From Paractinoplanes durhamensis (lineage in GTDB: Bacteria > Actinomycetota > Actinomycetes > Mycobacteriales > Micromonosporaceae), in contig NZ_BOML01000018.1 in the NCBI RefSeq assembly GCF_016862175.1, positions 1 to 64,000 on the forward strand: a DNA stretch of 64,000 bases, read 5' to 3'. Positions 8,761 through 17,033 of this stretch are shown piece by piece; positions within the stretch are counted from its first letter, which is position 1; every line of letters starts with the position of its first letter. The translations under genes were made by a program, and so were the position numbers. Under the pieces are notes generated by a model. It was not told where the DNA came from, did not search any database, and saw only the letters and a program-made list of their open reading frames with translations.

Positions 8761-9745
8761 GTGCCAGCGCGAACGCTGGCCTTACCCTCGCTCCACGGTC
8801 GTTTGGGTTGTCTGCCTGTCCGGCAGCCAACACGTTCTTGGCGGCGTTGACGTCTCGATCGTGGGTTGCTCCGCACGGGCAATCCCACGTTCGGACGTTG
8901 AGAGCCGTCTTGTCGGTGATCCGGCCGCAGTTCGAGCACATCTTCGTGCTCGGGAAGAACCGGTTCACGCGAGCGAAGGTACGCCCGTACCGGGCGGCCT
9001 TGTATTCCAACATGCTGGTGAAGCTGGCCCAGCCGGCGTCGTGAACGCTTTTGGCGAGCCGGGTCCTGCCGAGACCGGTTACACACAGGTCCTCGACGAA
9101 CACCGCTTGATTGTCGCGGATGATCGCCGTGGACAACTTGTGCTGCCAGTCGCGCCTGGCGTCGGCCACCCGGGCGTGCGTCCTGGCGACTTTGACAACG
9201 GCCTTCTTCCGGTTCTGACTCCCGCGCTGCTTGCGGGACAGAGCCTGTTGCAGCCGCTTCAGCTTGCGGGCCGCACGACGCAGAAACTTCGGGGTCGCGA
9301 TCTTCGTACCGTCCGAGAGCACCGCGAAGTGAGTCAGTCCCAGGTCAATGCCGACCTCGGAGTCGACCGTCGGCAGTGTCTCGTCTTGCGTGATCTGGAC
9401 GACGAACGAGGCGAAGTACCGGCTCGCCGCATCCTTGATCACGGTCACCGAGCTGGCGGCGGACGGAAGGTCGCGAGACCAGCGGACTTCCAGGTCACCG
9501 ATCTTCGGCAGTCGTAGCCGGCCGTCGTCGAGGACCTTGAATCGGGAGTTCTTGGTGAAACGGATCGCCTGCCGGTTGTCCTTGCGAGAACGGAAGCGGG
9601 GCGGCGCCATCTCGCCTGCTTTCCATGCCTGCTGACGCAGGCTCAGCCCGTCGTTGAACACCACCCGCGCACACCCGAACGCCCTGGCCAGCGCTTGGCG
9701 CTGGTCGGCGTTCGGGTAGAGCCGGTAGGTGTAGCGGAGCTGCAC
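8687..9745 (-). CDS. tnpB: TnpB-family RNA-guided nuclease of IS200/IS605 type, internally shortened
   Basis: The 352-residue protein has the three RuvC acidic sites (Asp in GIDLGL, Glu in FVEDL, Asp in DRDVNAAKN) and the zinc ribbon (CSNCG and CPCG). TnpB is an RNA-guided DNA nuclease that helps IS200/IS605 elements persist. No tnpA is adjacent. Compared with usual actinomycete TnpB, the N-terminal half jumps from FNDGLSLRQQAW straight to MAPPRFRSRK. About 50-55 residues of the helical recognition region appear to be missing, in frame. The start is GTG. The gene ends inside the right-end hairpin. It may be catalytically crippled although the RuvC residues are intact. Confidence 0.85.
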   Translation of the reverse strand: MQLRYTYRLYPNADQRQALARAFGCARVVFNDGLSLRQQAWKAGEMAPPRFRSRKDNRQAIRFTKNSRFKVLDDGRLRLPKIGDLEVRWSRDLPSAASSVTVIKDAASRYFASFVVQITQDETLPTVDSEVGIDLGLTHFAVLSDGTKIATPKFLRRAARKLKRLQQALSRKQRGSQNRKKAVVKVARTHARVADARRDWQHKLSTAIIRDNQAVFVEDLCVTGLGRTRLAKSVHDAGWASFTSMLEYKAARYGRTFARVNRFFPSTKMCSNCGRITDKTALNVRTWDCPCGATHDRDVNAAKNVLAAGQADNPNDRGARVRPAFALAPRCETVTHPDAACSTRGVAGIPVL

Positions 9746-9971
9746 CCGTGCACTTTACTGCCGCCCCAAGGTCGCTCTGGCGAAGCTGGTGAACAACCTC
9801 GAGGGCGTTTCCGGTCGGCGGATGTAGCAGGAGCGTGCCGACCTCGGCCGGCCACTGATGCGGGGCAGCAAGGTCGGGTCGGCTTCGAGCTTTGGTAGCA
9901 CTTCTGTGTGTGGGCCTTTACTCCGCTCTGAGGTCGGAGCGGGGTACCACAATCCAGTAGCGTTGCCGGGC
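9746..9971. other. Gap holding the presumed left end of the TnpB element
   Basis: I could not place a left-end hairpin or a TTAC/TTGAC-type target motif with confidence. A short frame (about 9753-9827) reading L-Y-C-R-P-K-V-A-L-A-K-L-V and stopping at TAG may be a remnant of older coding sequence. A TAGCGT at 9958-9963 precedes the next gene by 8 nt. Confidence 0.4.
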
Positions 9972-10604
9972 GTGCGTGTGCGTCCGGTGTCCGTAGAGGG
10001 TCTCGTCGATGAGCTGGTTTCCCACATAGTGAGTCGGGAAGCTGACAGTTTCCTGCGAGTTGGCATCGACGGGCCCGCTGCGGCCGACCCCGGCCGGCTC
10101 GCCGACGCCCTCGTTGCGCCGCTGCGGCTGCGGGGCCGCCCGGCGGTGCGGGTCGATACCGCCGACTTCCTCCGGCCCGCCTCGCTGCGCCTGGAGCTGG
10201 GCCGCACCAACCCTGATTCGTTCTACGCCGGCTGGTTCGACGAGGCCGTGCTGGCCCGCGAGGTCCTCGGTCCGGCCGGTCCGGGCGGCACCGGCAAGAT
10301 TCTCACCAGATTCTGGAACGCGGAGACCGATCGGGCCGCCCGTGAGCCGTATCACCAGCTGGCGCCGGGGGCGATCGTGCTGGTGAGCGGGCCGGTGCTG
10401 CTGGGCGGCGGCCTGGACTTCGAGGTGAGCGTTCATCTGGAGCTGACCCCGGCCGCCCTGCGCCGCCGCACCCCACCTGGCCAGGAGTGGACCCTGCCGG
10501 CCTTCGAGCGGTACGCCGCCGAGGTCGCCCCGGCGGCGTTCGCCGACGTGGTCGTCCGGCTCGACGACCCCCGGCGCCCGGCGCTCGTGGTGGAACGTGA
10601 ATGA
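9972..10604 (+). CDS. Uridine kinase-like protein with degenerate P-loop
   Basis: The 210-residue protein keeps the uridine kinase outline: VRVDTADFLRP, the GRTNPDSFY motif, GTGKILTRFWNAETDRA, a lid-like arginine stretch, and a C-terminal VRLDDPRRPALVV. The expected P-loop reads GIDGPAAADPGRL, with no GKT/GKS, so phosphate binding should be altered or lost. I recall similar degenerate relatives in other actinomycetes, so this may be a subfamily rather than a broken gene. The GTG at 9972 is chosen over the ATG at 9858 because VRVRPVS aligns with the usual N-terminus and TAGCGT lies 8 nt upstream. Confidence 0.75.
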   Translation: MRVRPVSVEGLVDELVSHIVSREADSFLRVGIDGPAAADPGRLADALVAPLRLRGRPAVRVDTADFLRPASLRLELGRTNPDSFYAGWFDEAVLAREVLGPAGPGGTGKILTRFWNAETDRAAREPYHQLAPGAIVLVSGPVLLGGGLDFEVSVHLELTPAALRRRTPPGQEWTLPAFERYAAEVAPAAFADVVVRLDDPRRPALVVERE

Positions 10605-10783
10605 GCAGAGTTGGTGAAGCGAGTCTGTAGCGGAGTCGACCACTGACAGTTATGCTCCGGTTACTTTTTTCAGCGGAGGCCCCGTTTGGGATCTTCGGCG
10701 GCGGGTATGAGGCGGCACCATGGTGCGATGGGCTGCTTCTCGGGGGACCGCCGGCAGGGGCAGAGGAAGGGCAGGGGGAACGC

Positions 10784-11200
10784 ATGCTCGTCAATGGAGC
10801 GGTTATCACGGGTAAGGGTGCCGCCAAGGGGCGTTCGGTCGAGGAGACCGAGCAGATCCGGGCGATCCTCCGGGGCAGGTTCGACGACCTGAACTCCGAG
10901 TACGAACTGGCCCTCGCGGAGAACCACAAGCTCCGGCTGGTCGAGATCGGCGATGCGGCCGGCGACGACCAGGCCGACAGCGGTTCCAAGACCGCCGAGC
11001 GCGACGCGGCCACGTCGCTGCTGCGGACCCTTCTCGACCGGCGGACGCAGGCGGAGCACGCCATGCAGCGCCTGGACGACGGCACCTACGGCAACTGCGA
11101 GGGTTGCTCCAACCCGATCCCGGTGGAGCGGCTCGAGGTCTTCCCCTCGGCGACCAGCTGCGTCCACTGCAAGTCGAACCGCGAGCGCCGGGCCAGCTAG
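10784..11200 (+). CDS. DksA/TraR-family C4 zinc-finger protein
   Basis: The 138-residue protein has a helical coiled-coil-like stretch (about residues 18-95) with several acidic positions, then a C4 zinc finger CEGCSNPIPVERLEVF...SCVHC near the end. Members bind the RNA polymerase secondary channel and modulate initiation; in actinobacteria the role is less defined. The ATG at 10784 has CAGGGGGA five bases upstream; the longer upstream frame is not supported. A GC hairpin follows the stop. Confidence 0.88.
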   Translation: MLVNGAVITGKGAAKGRSVEETEQIRAILRGRFDDLNSEYELALAENHKLRLVEIGDAAGDDQADSGSKTAERDAATSLLRTLLDRRTQAEHAMQRLDDGTYGNCEGCSNPIPVERLEVFPSATSCVHCKSNRERRAS

Positions 11201-11215
11201 AAAACAAACATTCGG

Positions 11216-11249
11216 GGGTCCGCCGCTGGGCTGCGGCGGACCCGCCGTT
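11216..11249 (+). terminator. Intrinsic terminator-like hairpin after dksA-type gene
   Basis: A perfect 11-bp stem GGGTCCGCCGC/GCGGCGGACCC (11216-11226 with 11233-11243) has a 6-nt loop. It is followed only by a short T stretch, so efficiency is uncertain. Confidence 0.7.
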
Positions 11250-11264
11250 TCCCCGGGAGTGTTC

Positions 11265-12131
11265 TTGGGCGTGATCGAGGTCGGTACGGCCTCCTGGACC
11301 GACCGGACGCTGCTGGCCTCCGGGTGGTATCCCGCGTCCGCCGACAATCCGGAGAAACGGCTCGCCTACTACGCCAAGCAGTTCCCGGTGGTCGAGGTCG
11401 ACTCGACCTATTACGGGCCGCCGGCCGAGCAGACCACGAAACTGTGGGCGCAGCGGACGCCGGACAACTTCACCTTTAACATCAAGGCGTTCAGCCTGCT
11501 GACCGGTCATCCGACCAAGGTCTCGGCGATCTACAAGGATCTGCGGCCGGAGACCGACAAGAAGAACATCTACCCGGATGATCTGCCGCCATCGGCGTAC
11601 GAGGAAGTCTGGAGCCGTTTTCTCTCGGCGCTGGACCCGCTCGATCAGGCCGGGAAGCTCGGCGCCGTGCTTTTCCAATTCCCGCCGTGGTTCGGCATCC
11701 GTAGGTCCAACAAGGAGTACATGCTCGAGGTCGCGGCCCGGTGCAAGCCGTTGCGCGCGGTCTTCGAGTTGCGCAACGCCTCCTGGTTCGACGGCGCCAA
11801 CCGCAACGAGACCCTCGATTTCCTGCGCAACCACCAACTGCCGTTCGTCTGTGTCGACATGCCGCAGGGCCACAAGTCGTCGGTCCCGCCTCTCGTCGAG
11901 GCGACCGCGGACATCGCGGTGGTCCGCTTCCACGGCCACAGCGACAAATGGACGAGCAAGGACATCCACGAGAAATTCGGGTACGAATATTCGCCGGCCG
12001 AGCTGGGCGAGTGGGCGCCGCGCCTGCATGATCTGGCCGAGAAGACCGACCGGACCCAAATCTTCCTCAATAATTGCTACTCGGACTACGCCCAGCGCAA
12101 CGCCTCGACCTTGATCGAGTTGCTGGGTTAG
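11265..12131 (+). CDS. DUF72 family protein (YecE-like)
   Basis: The 288-residue protein matches the DUF72 TIM-barrel family: IEVGTASWTDRTLL at the start, EVDSTYYG, FNIKAFSLLTGH, GAVLFQFPPWF, FELRNASWF, and IFLNNCYSDYAQRNA near the end. The family's biochemical function is not settled. The start is uncertain between GTG 11259, TTG 11265 and GTG 11271. GGGAG lies best placed for the TTG. Confidence 0.88.
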   Translation: MGVIEVGTASWTDRTLLASGWYPASADNPEKRLAYYAKQFPVVEVDSTYYGPPAEQTTKLWAQRTPDNFTFNIKAFSLLTGHPTKVSAIYKDLRPETDKKNIYPDDLPPSAYEEVWSRFLSALDPLDQAGKLGAVLFQFPPWFGIRRSNKEYMLEVAARCKPLRAVFELRNASWFDGANRNETLDFLRNHQLPFVCVDMPQGHKSSVPPLVEATADIAVVRFHGHSDKWTSKDIHEKFGYEYSPAELGEWAPRLHDLAEKTDRTQIFLNNCYSDYAQRNASTLIELLG

Positions 12132-12189
12132 CGGCGATCAAGCTGGGTAAACCGGGTCTGCAGGACACCGACAACCCAGGGAGATCCCG

Positions 12190-12441
12190 ATGTCACTCAG
12201 CGACGACGACATCACCACCGGCACGGCGGCGGGCGGCGAGGGCCCCGCGGACGGCGGCGCCAACCCGGCCGGTCATGACGGCGGTGCGGACGGCTCGGCC
12301 GGCGAAGGCCCGGCGGACGGCGGCGCCAACGCCGACGGTCACGACGGCGGCGCGGACGGCTCGGCCGGTGGCGAAGGCCCGGCCGACGGCGGCGCGAACC
12401 CGGCCGGCCACGACGGTGGCGCCGACGGCTCCGCGGTCTGA
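12190..12441 (+). CDS. Small Gly/Ala/Asp-rich three-repeat peptide, candidate substrate of the adjacent JmjC oxygenase
   Basis: The 83-residue protein has a short leader-like N-terminus (MSLSDDDITTGTAAG) and three nearly identical repeats of about 22 residues, built from EGPADGGAN, a PAGH or ADGH, then DGGADGSA. Each repeat presents Asn, His and several Asp in a Gly/Ala-rich setting, with no Cys, Lys, Arg, aromatic or large hydrophobic residues. An AGGGAGA lies six bases before the ATG. The cupin/JmjC gene starts 12 nt after the stop, so the two are surely co-transcribed. JmjC enzymes of the MINA/FIH type hydroxylate Asn, Asp or His, so a substrate or precursor-peptide role is plausible; this is inference. 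Confidence 0.75.
   Translation: MSLSDDDITTGTAAGGEGPADGGANPAGHDGGADGSAGEGPADGGANADGHDGGADGSAGGEGPADGGANPAGHDGGADGSAV
12226..12438 (+). repeat. Three 66-69-bp coding repeats
   Basis: Each unit encodes EGPADGGAN(P/A)(A/D)GHDGGADGSA. The copies differ at scattered third positions, and the middle copy has AD in place of PA. The frame is kept throughout. Confidence 0.85.
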
Positions 12442-12453
12442 GACGGAACCGGC

Positions 12454-13692
12454 ATGACGATCGAGGTGCCGGGCGGCTTCCGCCCGGCACTTTCCCGTGT
12501 CACCACCATCGAACCGGACAAGTTCGCGGCCGCGCACTGGGGGCGGGCGCCGCTGCTGTGCCGGGCCGCCGAGCTGGCCGGCCCGGACGGCTTCGCCGAC
12601 CTGCTGTCCCCGGCCGCGGTCGACGAGCTGCTCAGCCGGCGCGGCCTGCGCACCCCGTTCCTGCGGGCCGCCAAGGAGGGCAAGGTCCTCCCGGCCGGCC
12701 GGTTCACCGGCTCCGGCGGGGCCGGTGCCGAGATCGGTGACCAGGTCGTCGACGACGACGTGATGCGGCTGTACGCGGAGGGCGCCACCCTTGTCCTCCA
12801 GGGCCTGCACCGCATCTGGCCGCCGCTGATCGACTACGCCCGGGAGCTCGGCGCCGAGCTGCGCCGCCCGCTGCAGGTCAACGCGTATCTCACCCCACCG
12901 GCCAGCCAGGGCTTCAGCACCCACTACGACACCCATGACGTGTTCGTGCTGCAGATCGACGGCACCAAGCGGTGGCGCATCCACGAGCCGGTCCTCGCCG
13001 ACCCGCTGGAGAAGCAGCCGTGGGGTGGCCGGGCCGACGAGGTGGGCGCGACCGCGCAGGGCGAGCCGGCCCTGGACGTGGTGCTCAGCCCGGGCGACGC
13101 CCTCTACCTGCCGCGCGGCTGGCTGCACTCGGCCCAGGCCCAGGGCACCCGTTCGCTGCACGTGACGATCGGGATCCGGGCCCTCACCCGGTACGCCCTG
13201 GTGGAGGAGTTGCTCGCGATGGCCACCCAGGATGCCCGGCTGCGCGCGACCCTGCCGTTCGGCCTCGACGTGTCCGACCCCGACGCGATCGAGCCGGAGA
13301 TGACCGAGACTGTCGACGCCCTCCGCGACTGGCTGGCCGGCACCGGCCCGGCCGAGCTCGCCGACCGCCTCGCCGCCCGGGACTGGCCGTCGGCCCGCCC
13401 GGCCCCGGTCGCCCCGCTCGCCCAGCTCGACTTCGCCGACGCGCTCGGCCCGGCCGACACCGTCGCGGCCCGCGGCGGCCTGCGCTGGCGACTGGCCGAG
13501 GACGGGCCCGACCACGTGGTGCTCCGGCTGACCGGCCGGACGCTGCGCTTCCCGGCGTCCTGCGCGGCCGCGCTGCGTCAGGCGCTGAGCGGCGAGCCGA
13601 CCCGGGTCGGCGACCTGCTGCTGGAGACCGGCGACGACCGCCTGGTCCTGGCGCGCCGGCTGCTCCGCGAAGCTTTGGTGGTCCCGGCCTGA
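12454..13692 (+). CDS. JmjC/cupin-4 family 2-oxoglutarate Fe(II) oxygenase
   Basis: The 412-residue protein resembles ribosomal-oxygenase-type cupins (YcfD/MINA/NO66 family). The metal triad is visible: H157-Y-D159 in GFSTHYDTHDVFVLQIDG and the distal His225 in LPRGWLHSAQ. A Lys in DGTKRWRIHEP fits the family's 2-oxoglutarate region. A helical dimerisation-like stretch and a winged C-terminal region follow (about 260-412). Known relatives hydroxylate Arg or His side chains of ribosomal proteins. Here the small repeat peptide just upstream is an attractive substrate. It converges with the membrane-protein gene with a 1-nt gap. Confidence 0.88.
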   Translation: MTIEVPGGFRPALSRVTTIEPDKFAAAHWGRAPLLCRAAELAGPDGFADLLSPAAVDELLSRRGLRTPFLRAAKEGKVLPAGRFTGSGGAGAEIGDQVVDDDVMRLYAEGATLVLQGLHRIWPPLIDYARELGAELRRPLQVNAYLTPPASQGFSTHYDTHDVFVLQIDGTKRWRIHEPVLADPLEKQPWGGRADEVGATAQGEPALDVVLSPGDALYLPRGWLHSAQAQGTRSLHVTIGIRALTRYALVEELLAMATQDARLRATLPFGLDVSDPDAIEPEMTETVDALRDWLAGTGPAELADRLAARDWPSARPAPVAPLAQLDFADALGPADTVAARGGLRWRLAEDGPDHVVLRLTGRTLRFPASCAAALRQALSGEPTRVGDLLLETGDDRLVLARRLLREALVVPA

Positions 13693-13693
13693 G

Positions 13694-14392
13694 CTATCCC
13701 ATCCCGGCGGCGGCCAGCACGATGCCGGCCGTCGCCAGGCCGGCCGCCAGGATCGTCGCGATCGTCGAGGCGTCCAGCCCGACTCCGCGCCGGTCGGCCA
13801 CCCGCTTGGCCCCGACCACGGCCAGGATCGGGCAGGCCAGCAGGACCACCAGCGCGACCACCGGCAGGGCGTCGCGCCAGGTGCCGGTCTGGGAGGTGTG
13901 CGCGTTCTGCCGCAGCGCCCGGAACACCACCGCGCCGACCAGGCCGCCGGCCACCCCGAACGCCGCGAACAGCACCTTCACGCCGAACGTGATCGGTCGC
14001 GCCGGCGCCGTGTACTTGACCTTGGTGGCGACCTCGTCCAGGTAGTCGGCCGCGTCCTTCTCGGTGCGCTGCCGCGGGATCGACGGCGGCGGCTTGGTGC
14101 GGCCGTACCGTTCGGCGATCGGGCCCACCTTGTGCACGTACTCCGACCACAGCCCGGCCGCCCGGGCGTCCACCCGCTCCATGGTGCGCTGCGCGTCGAC
14201 GGCCGCCTGCTCGGCCGCCCGCAGCGCCTCGTCGGCCTTGCGGACCGCTTCGTCCGCCGCCGACACCCGGCCGTCGTGCCAGCGCACCGCCTCGGCCCGC
14301 AGGTTGGCCGCCTCTTCCTCCAAAGTGGTCAGCCGCCGCAGCACACTGCGGTAGTCGGCGGTGTCGAAATCAGCCGGTTGTACGTCACTCAT
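13694..14392 (-). CDS. Coiled-coil protein with two C-terminal membrane segments, FtsK-cassette member
   Basis: The 232-residue protein has a long N-terminal coiled coil (about residues 15-95, rich in Ala, Glu and Arg), a linker, and two strong hydrophobic segments near the C-terminus (about 143-160 with FGVKVLFAAFGVAGGLVG, then ALPVVALVVLLACPILAVVG, with a third weaker one at the end). I do not recognise the family. Its ATG overlaps the TGA of the FtsK-like gene (ATGA), so translation is coupled. It could anchor the ATPase complex in the membrane; that is inference from context. Confidence 0.8.
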   Translation of the reverse strand: MSDVQPADFDTADYRSVLRRLTTLEEEAANLRAEAVRWHDGRVSAADEAVRKADEALRAAEQAAVDAQRTMERVDARAAGLWSEYVHKVGPIAERYGRTKPPPSIPRQRTEKDAADYLDEVATKVKYTAPARPITFGVKVLFAAFGVAGGLVGAVVFRALRQNAHTSQTGTWRDALPVVALVVLLACPILAVVGAKRVADRRGVGLDASTIATILAAGLATAGIVLAAAGMG

Positions 14393-17019
14393 AATTGTCC
14401 GTAGGGGATGATGACCTCGGCGCCTCGATGCACCGAGCGGTCGAAGTGCAGCGCCCGCCACGGCCGCGGGTACCACACGGGCGCGCCGGCCCCCGGGTAG
14501 AACGCGGCCAGCTCGCTGCCGTGCACGTCCAGCGCCACCCAGGCGCCGATCGGATCGGTGCGGGACCCGTGCCCGCCGAGTGCGTCGCGCAGCAGCCCGG
14601 CGCCGCGCCACCAGCCCAGCACGTGGATCCGCCGTTCCGGGCCCTGCCGCATGATGGTCCGCAGCTGATCGGCGACGACCTTGCCGCCGGGGAGCGCGTC
14701 CGCCGCGTACACCAGAAGGAAGTGCGGCCGATCGGCCGGCCAGGAGGCGGAGGCCTCGCTCGCCGCATCCTCGAGGAGCCAGTCGGCGTTGTCCGCCCAG
14801 AACAGGCCGCAGTCCGGCAGCTCCGCGCAGAGCGCCTCGGCGGCCGGCCGGGCGTCCTGGTCGAGGCAGAGGATCGAGAACCGGGCACCCTCCGGCGGGA
14901 ACTGCGCCGCGAGGGACACCGCGGCGGTGGCCAGGATCGAGCACGCCTCCTCGGTGCGGGTGCCCAGGATCGCCAGGTTGCGGCCGGGGGCGCGGCGCAG
15001 CACCGTCCGGGCCGACCGGGACGCCACGTCGATGGTCTCGCCGAGCAGCACCATCGGCGCCGGCGAGCCCTCGGCCGGCGCGAGCCGCCGGTAGTCAGGG
15101 CTGTCGCTCAGGCTCGGGATCACGTCACCGTCGAACAGCCGGGGCGGGCCCTGGCCCTCCGGGCGGCTGCGCCACAGCCGGTGCTGCAGGGCGTTCCACC
15201 GGTCCCGGTCGCCGGCCGACGGCACCCGGACCACCCGGTTCGCCTCGATCGCGCCCGAGTCGGCGTTGACCACCGCGTGGTAGCGCGGCAGCGACTCGGC
15301 GGCGGTGTTCGTCTCGGCCAGGACGCGCCGGGCCCGGGGCAGCGCGATCCGCAGCGAGAACTGCGCCACCAGCGCCGGCCGGCCCCACAGCGCCTCGATG
15401 CCGGAGACGTCCTGCGACGCCAGGATCATGTGGATGCCCTGCGAGCGGCCGCGCCGGGCCAGGTCTTCCAACAGGTCGACGGCCTCGGTGGCGACCGAGT
15501 CGCGGCCGGACAGCAGCACCTGGAACTCGTCGACCACCGCCACGATCCGCGGCCAGGAGCCCTCCGGGTCCTCCGCCCGCAGCTCGGCCAGGTTGGTCAC
15601 CTCGTACCGTTTCGCGGCGTCCGCGCGGCGGCGCAGTTCCTCGCCGAGGAACCGCAGCAGCGCCAGCCCGAACTCACGGTCGGTGTTGACGTTGACGCCG
15701 ACCAGCTTCACGTGCGGCAGCCAGCTCGGGTCCCGCCGGCCCGGCGCGAACCGGGCGAACGACACCCCCTCCTTGAAGTCCAGCAGGTAGAAGGCCAACT
15801 CGTCGGGGGAGTAGCGGGCCGCGAGGGCGCCCATCCATGCGTAGATCAGGTTGGTCTTGCCGGTGCCGGACGGCCCGGCGATCAACGCGTGCGGCGGGTA
15901 GTCGCTCAGCGTCACGGTCACCGGCACGCCCTGCGGGCTGTCCCCGAGCGGCGCCGACAACCCGGTCGCCGAACTCTCCTGCCACACCTCGGCCGGCAGC
16001 AGGCTGTCCAGCGCCACCGGGGCCGGACCGGCGGCGACAGCTTCGGCGATCCGGCGACAGGCCGCCGCCACCACCGCCTGCGGCGGACCACCATCCAGCC
16101 GTACGGGTAACGCACCCGCGCTGCTCATGTGCGCGTTGTCGCCCGGCTGCGCGGTGATGAACTCGATGCCCGGCCCGGCCTGCACCGGGATGCCCTGGAT
16201 CACCAGGTGCACGCCCGCCGCGGCCCCGGTGCGCAGCAGCCGCTGCAGCTGGGTCTGCTCGGCCCGGCTCAGCTCGCCCGCGCCGAGCAGCACCGCCAGC
16301 CGCCACGGCTCCGGCCGCCGGTGGGTCGCCGCCGACAGCTCCCGCAGCGAGGTGAACTCCCCGGCCAGCACCGTCTCGTTGATCCGCCGCACGTGGTCGA
16401 CCAGGTCGTCGAGCAGGGTGCCGAGCTCGCCCGGCCCGGCGAACTTCAGCACCCCGGCCGGCGCGAGCGTGGCGAACCGGGCCAGCCCGCCACCGAGGTG
16501 GTCCGGGTCGTACCCGGTCAGCAGCAGCGCCCCCGGCGCGGCCGTGCCCAGCGCCCGCAGCAGCAACCCGGCGACCACCTCGTCGCCGACGGCACGATCG
16601 CCGCGCACCACCACGTGCCCGTGGTCGAGCAGCGGCACCAGCGCCGGCACGTCCTCCGGATGCGGGAGCAGAAGCCGGCCCACCCGCAGCTCGGCCGCGG
16701 TGTCGAGCGGGGACAGCTGCCAGTCGTCCCACGGATCGCCGGCGGCCCCCGGCGCGGCCCGGTCGGCGGCCGCCGCGGCGGCGTCGGCGAACGCGGACAG
16801 GTCCTCCGCGCTCTGCTCGTCGATCTCGCGCATCCGCTGATCACGCGCCTCGGCCACGTTGCGGCGACGGGCGATGGCCGCCTCCACCACCCGTTGCCGT
16901 CGCTCGACCGCCGCCTCATAGGCGGCACGTGCCGCGGAGAGCGCGTTCTCGGCCGCGCCGAGGGCATGCGAGAGCCCGGCCCGGATGTCCATGACTTGCT
17001 GCGTTGTCGACTCAGACAT
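14389..17019 (-). CDS. FtsK/SpoIIIE-type ATPase with three ATPase-like modules (EccC-like layout)
   Basis: The 876-residue protein starts with a helical coiled-coil stretch (about 10-80). The central module is a canonical FtsK/SpoIIIE ATPase: Walker A GPSGTGKTN (about 380-388), LLDFKEGVSF, and Walker B IVAVVDEFQVLL (about 494-505), then LARRGRSQGIHMILASQ. A module before it (about 110-330) and one after it (about 640-870, with AILGTRTEEACS where a P-loop would be) look like degenerate ATPase folds. Three modules with one active centre resemble EccC of type VII secretion, but no EccB, EccD or WXG protein is present. There is no obvious transmembrane helix, so membrane attachment may come from the coupled downstream gene. 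ATG at 17019 is chosen over TTG at 17025. Confidence 0.85.
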   Translation of the reverse strand: MSESTTQQVMDIRAGLSHALGAAENALSAARAAYEAAVERRQRVVEAAIARRRNVAEARDQRMREIDEQSAEDLSAFADAAAAAADRAAPGAAGDPWDDWQLSPLDTAAELRVGRLLLPHPEDVPALVPLLDHGHVVVRGDRAVGDEVVAGLLLRALGTAAPGALLLTGYDPDHLGGGLARFATLAPAGVLKFAGPGELGTLLDDLVDHVRRINETVLAGEFTSLRELSAATHRRPEPWRLAVLLGAGELSRAEQTQLQRLLRTGAAAGVHLVIQGIPVQAGPGIEFITAQPGDNAHMSSAGALPVRLDGGPPQAVVAAACRRIAEAVAAGPAPVALDSLLPAEVWQESSATGLSAPLGDSPQGVPVTVTLSDYPPHALIAGPSGTGKTNLIYAWMGALAARYSPDELAFYLLDFKEGVSFARFAPGRRDPSWLPHVKLVGVNVNTDREFGLALLRFLGEELRRRADAAKRYEVTNLAELRAEDPEGSWPRIVAVVDEFQVLLSGRDSVATEAVDLLEDLARRGRSQGIHMILASQDVSGIEALWGRPALVAQFSLRIALPRARRVLAETNTAAESLPRYHAVVNADSGAIEANRVVRVPSAGDRDRWNALQHRLWRSRPEGQGPPRLFDGDVIPSLSDSPDYRRLAPAEGSPAPMVLLGETIDVASRSARTVLRRAPGRNLAILGTRTEEACSILATAAVSLAAQFPPEGARFSILCLDQDARPAAEALCAELPDCGLFWADNADWLLEDAASEASASWPADRPHFLLVYAADALPGGKVVADQLRTIMRQGPERRIHVLGWWRGAGLLRDALGGHGSRTDPIGAWVALDVHGSELAAFYPGAGAPVWYPRPWRALHFDRSVHRGAEVIIPYGQL

Positions 17020-17033
17020 GGGCAATCAACGTT

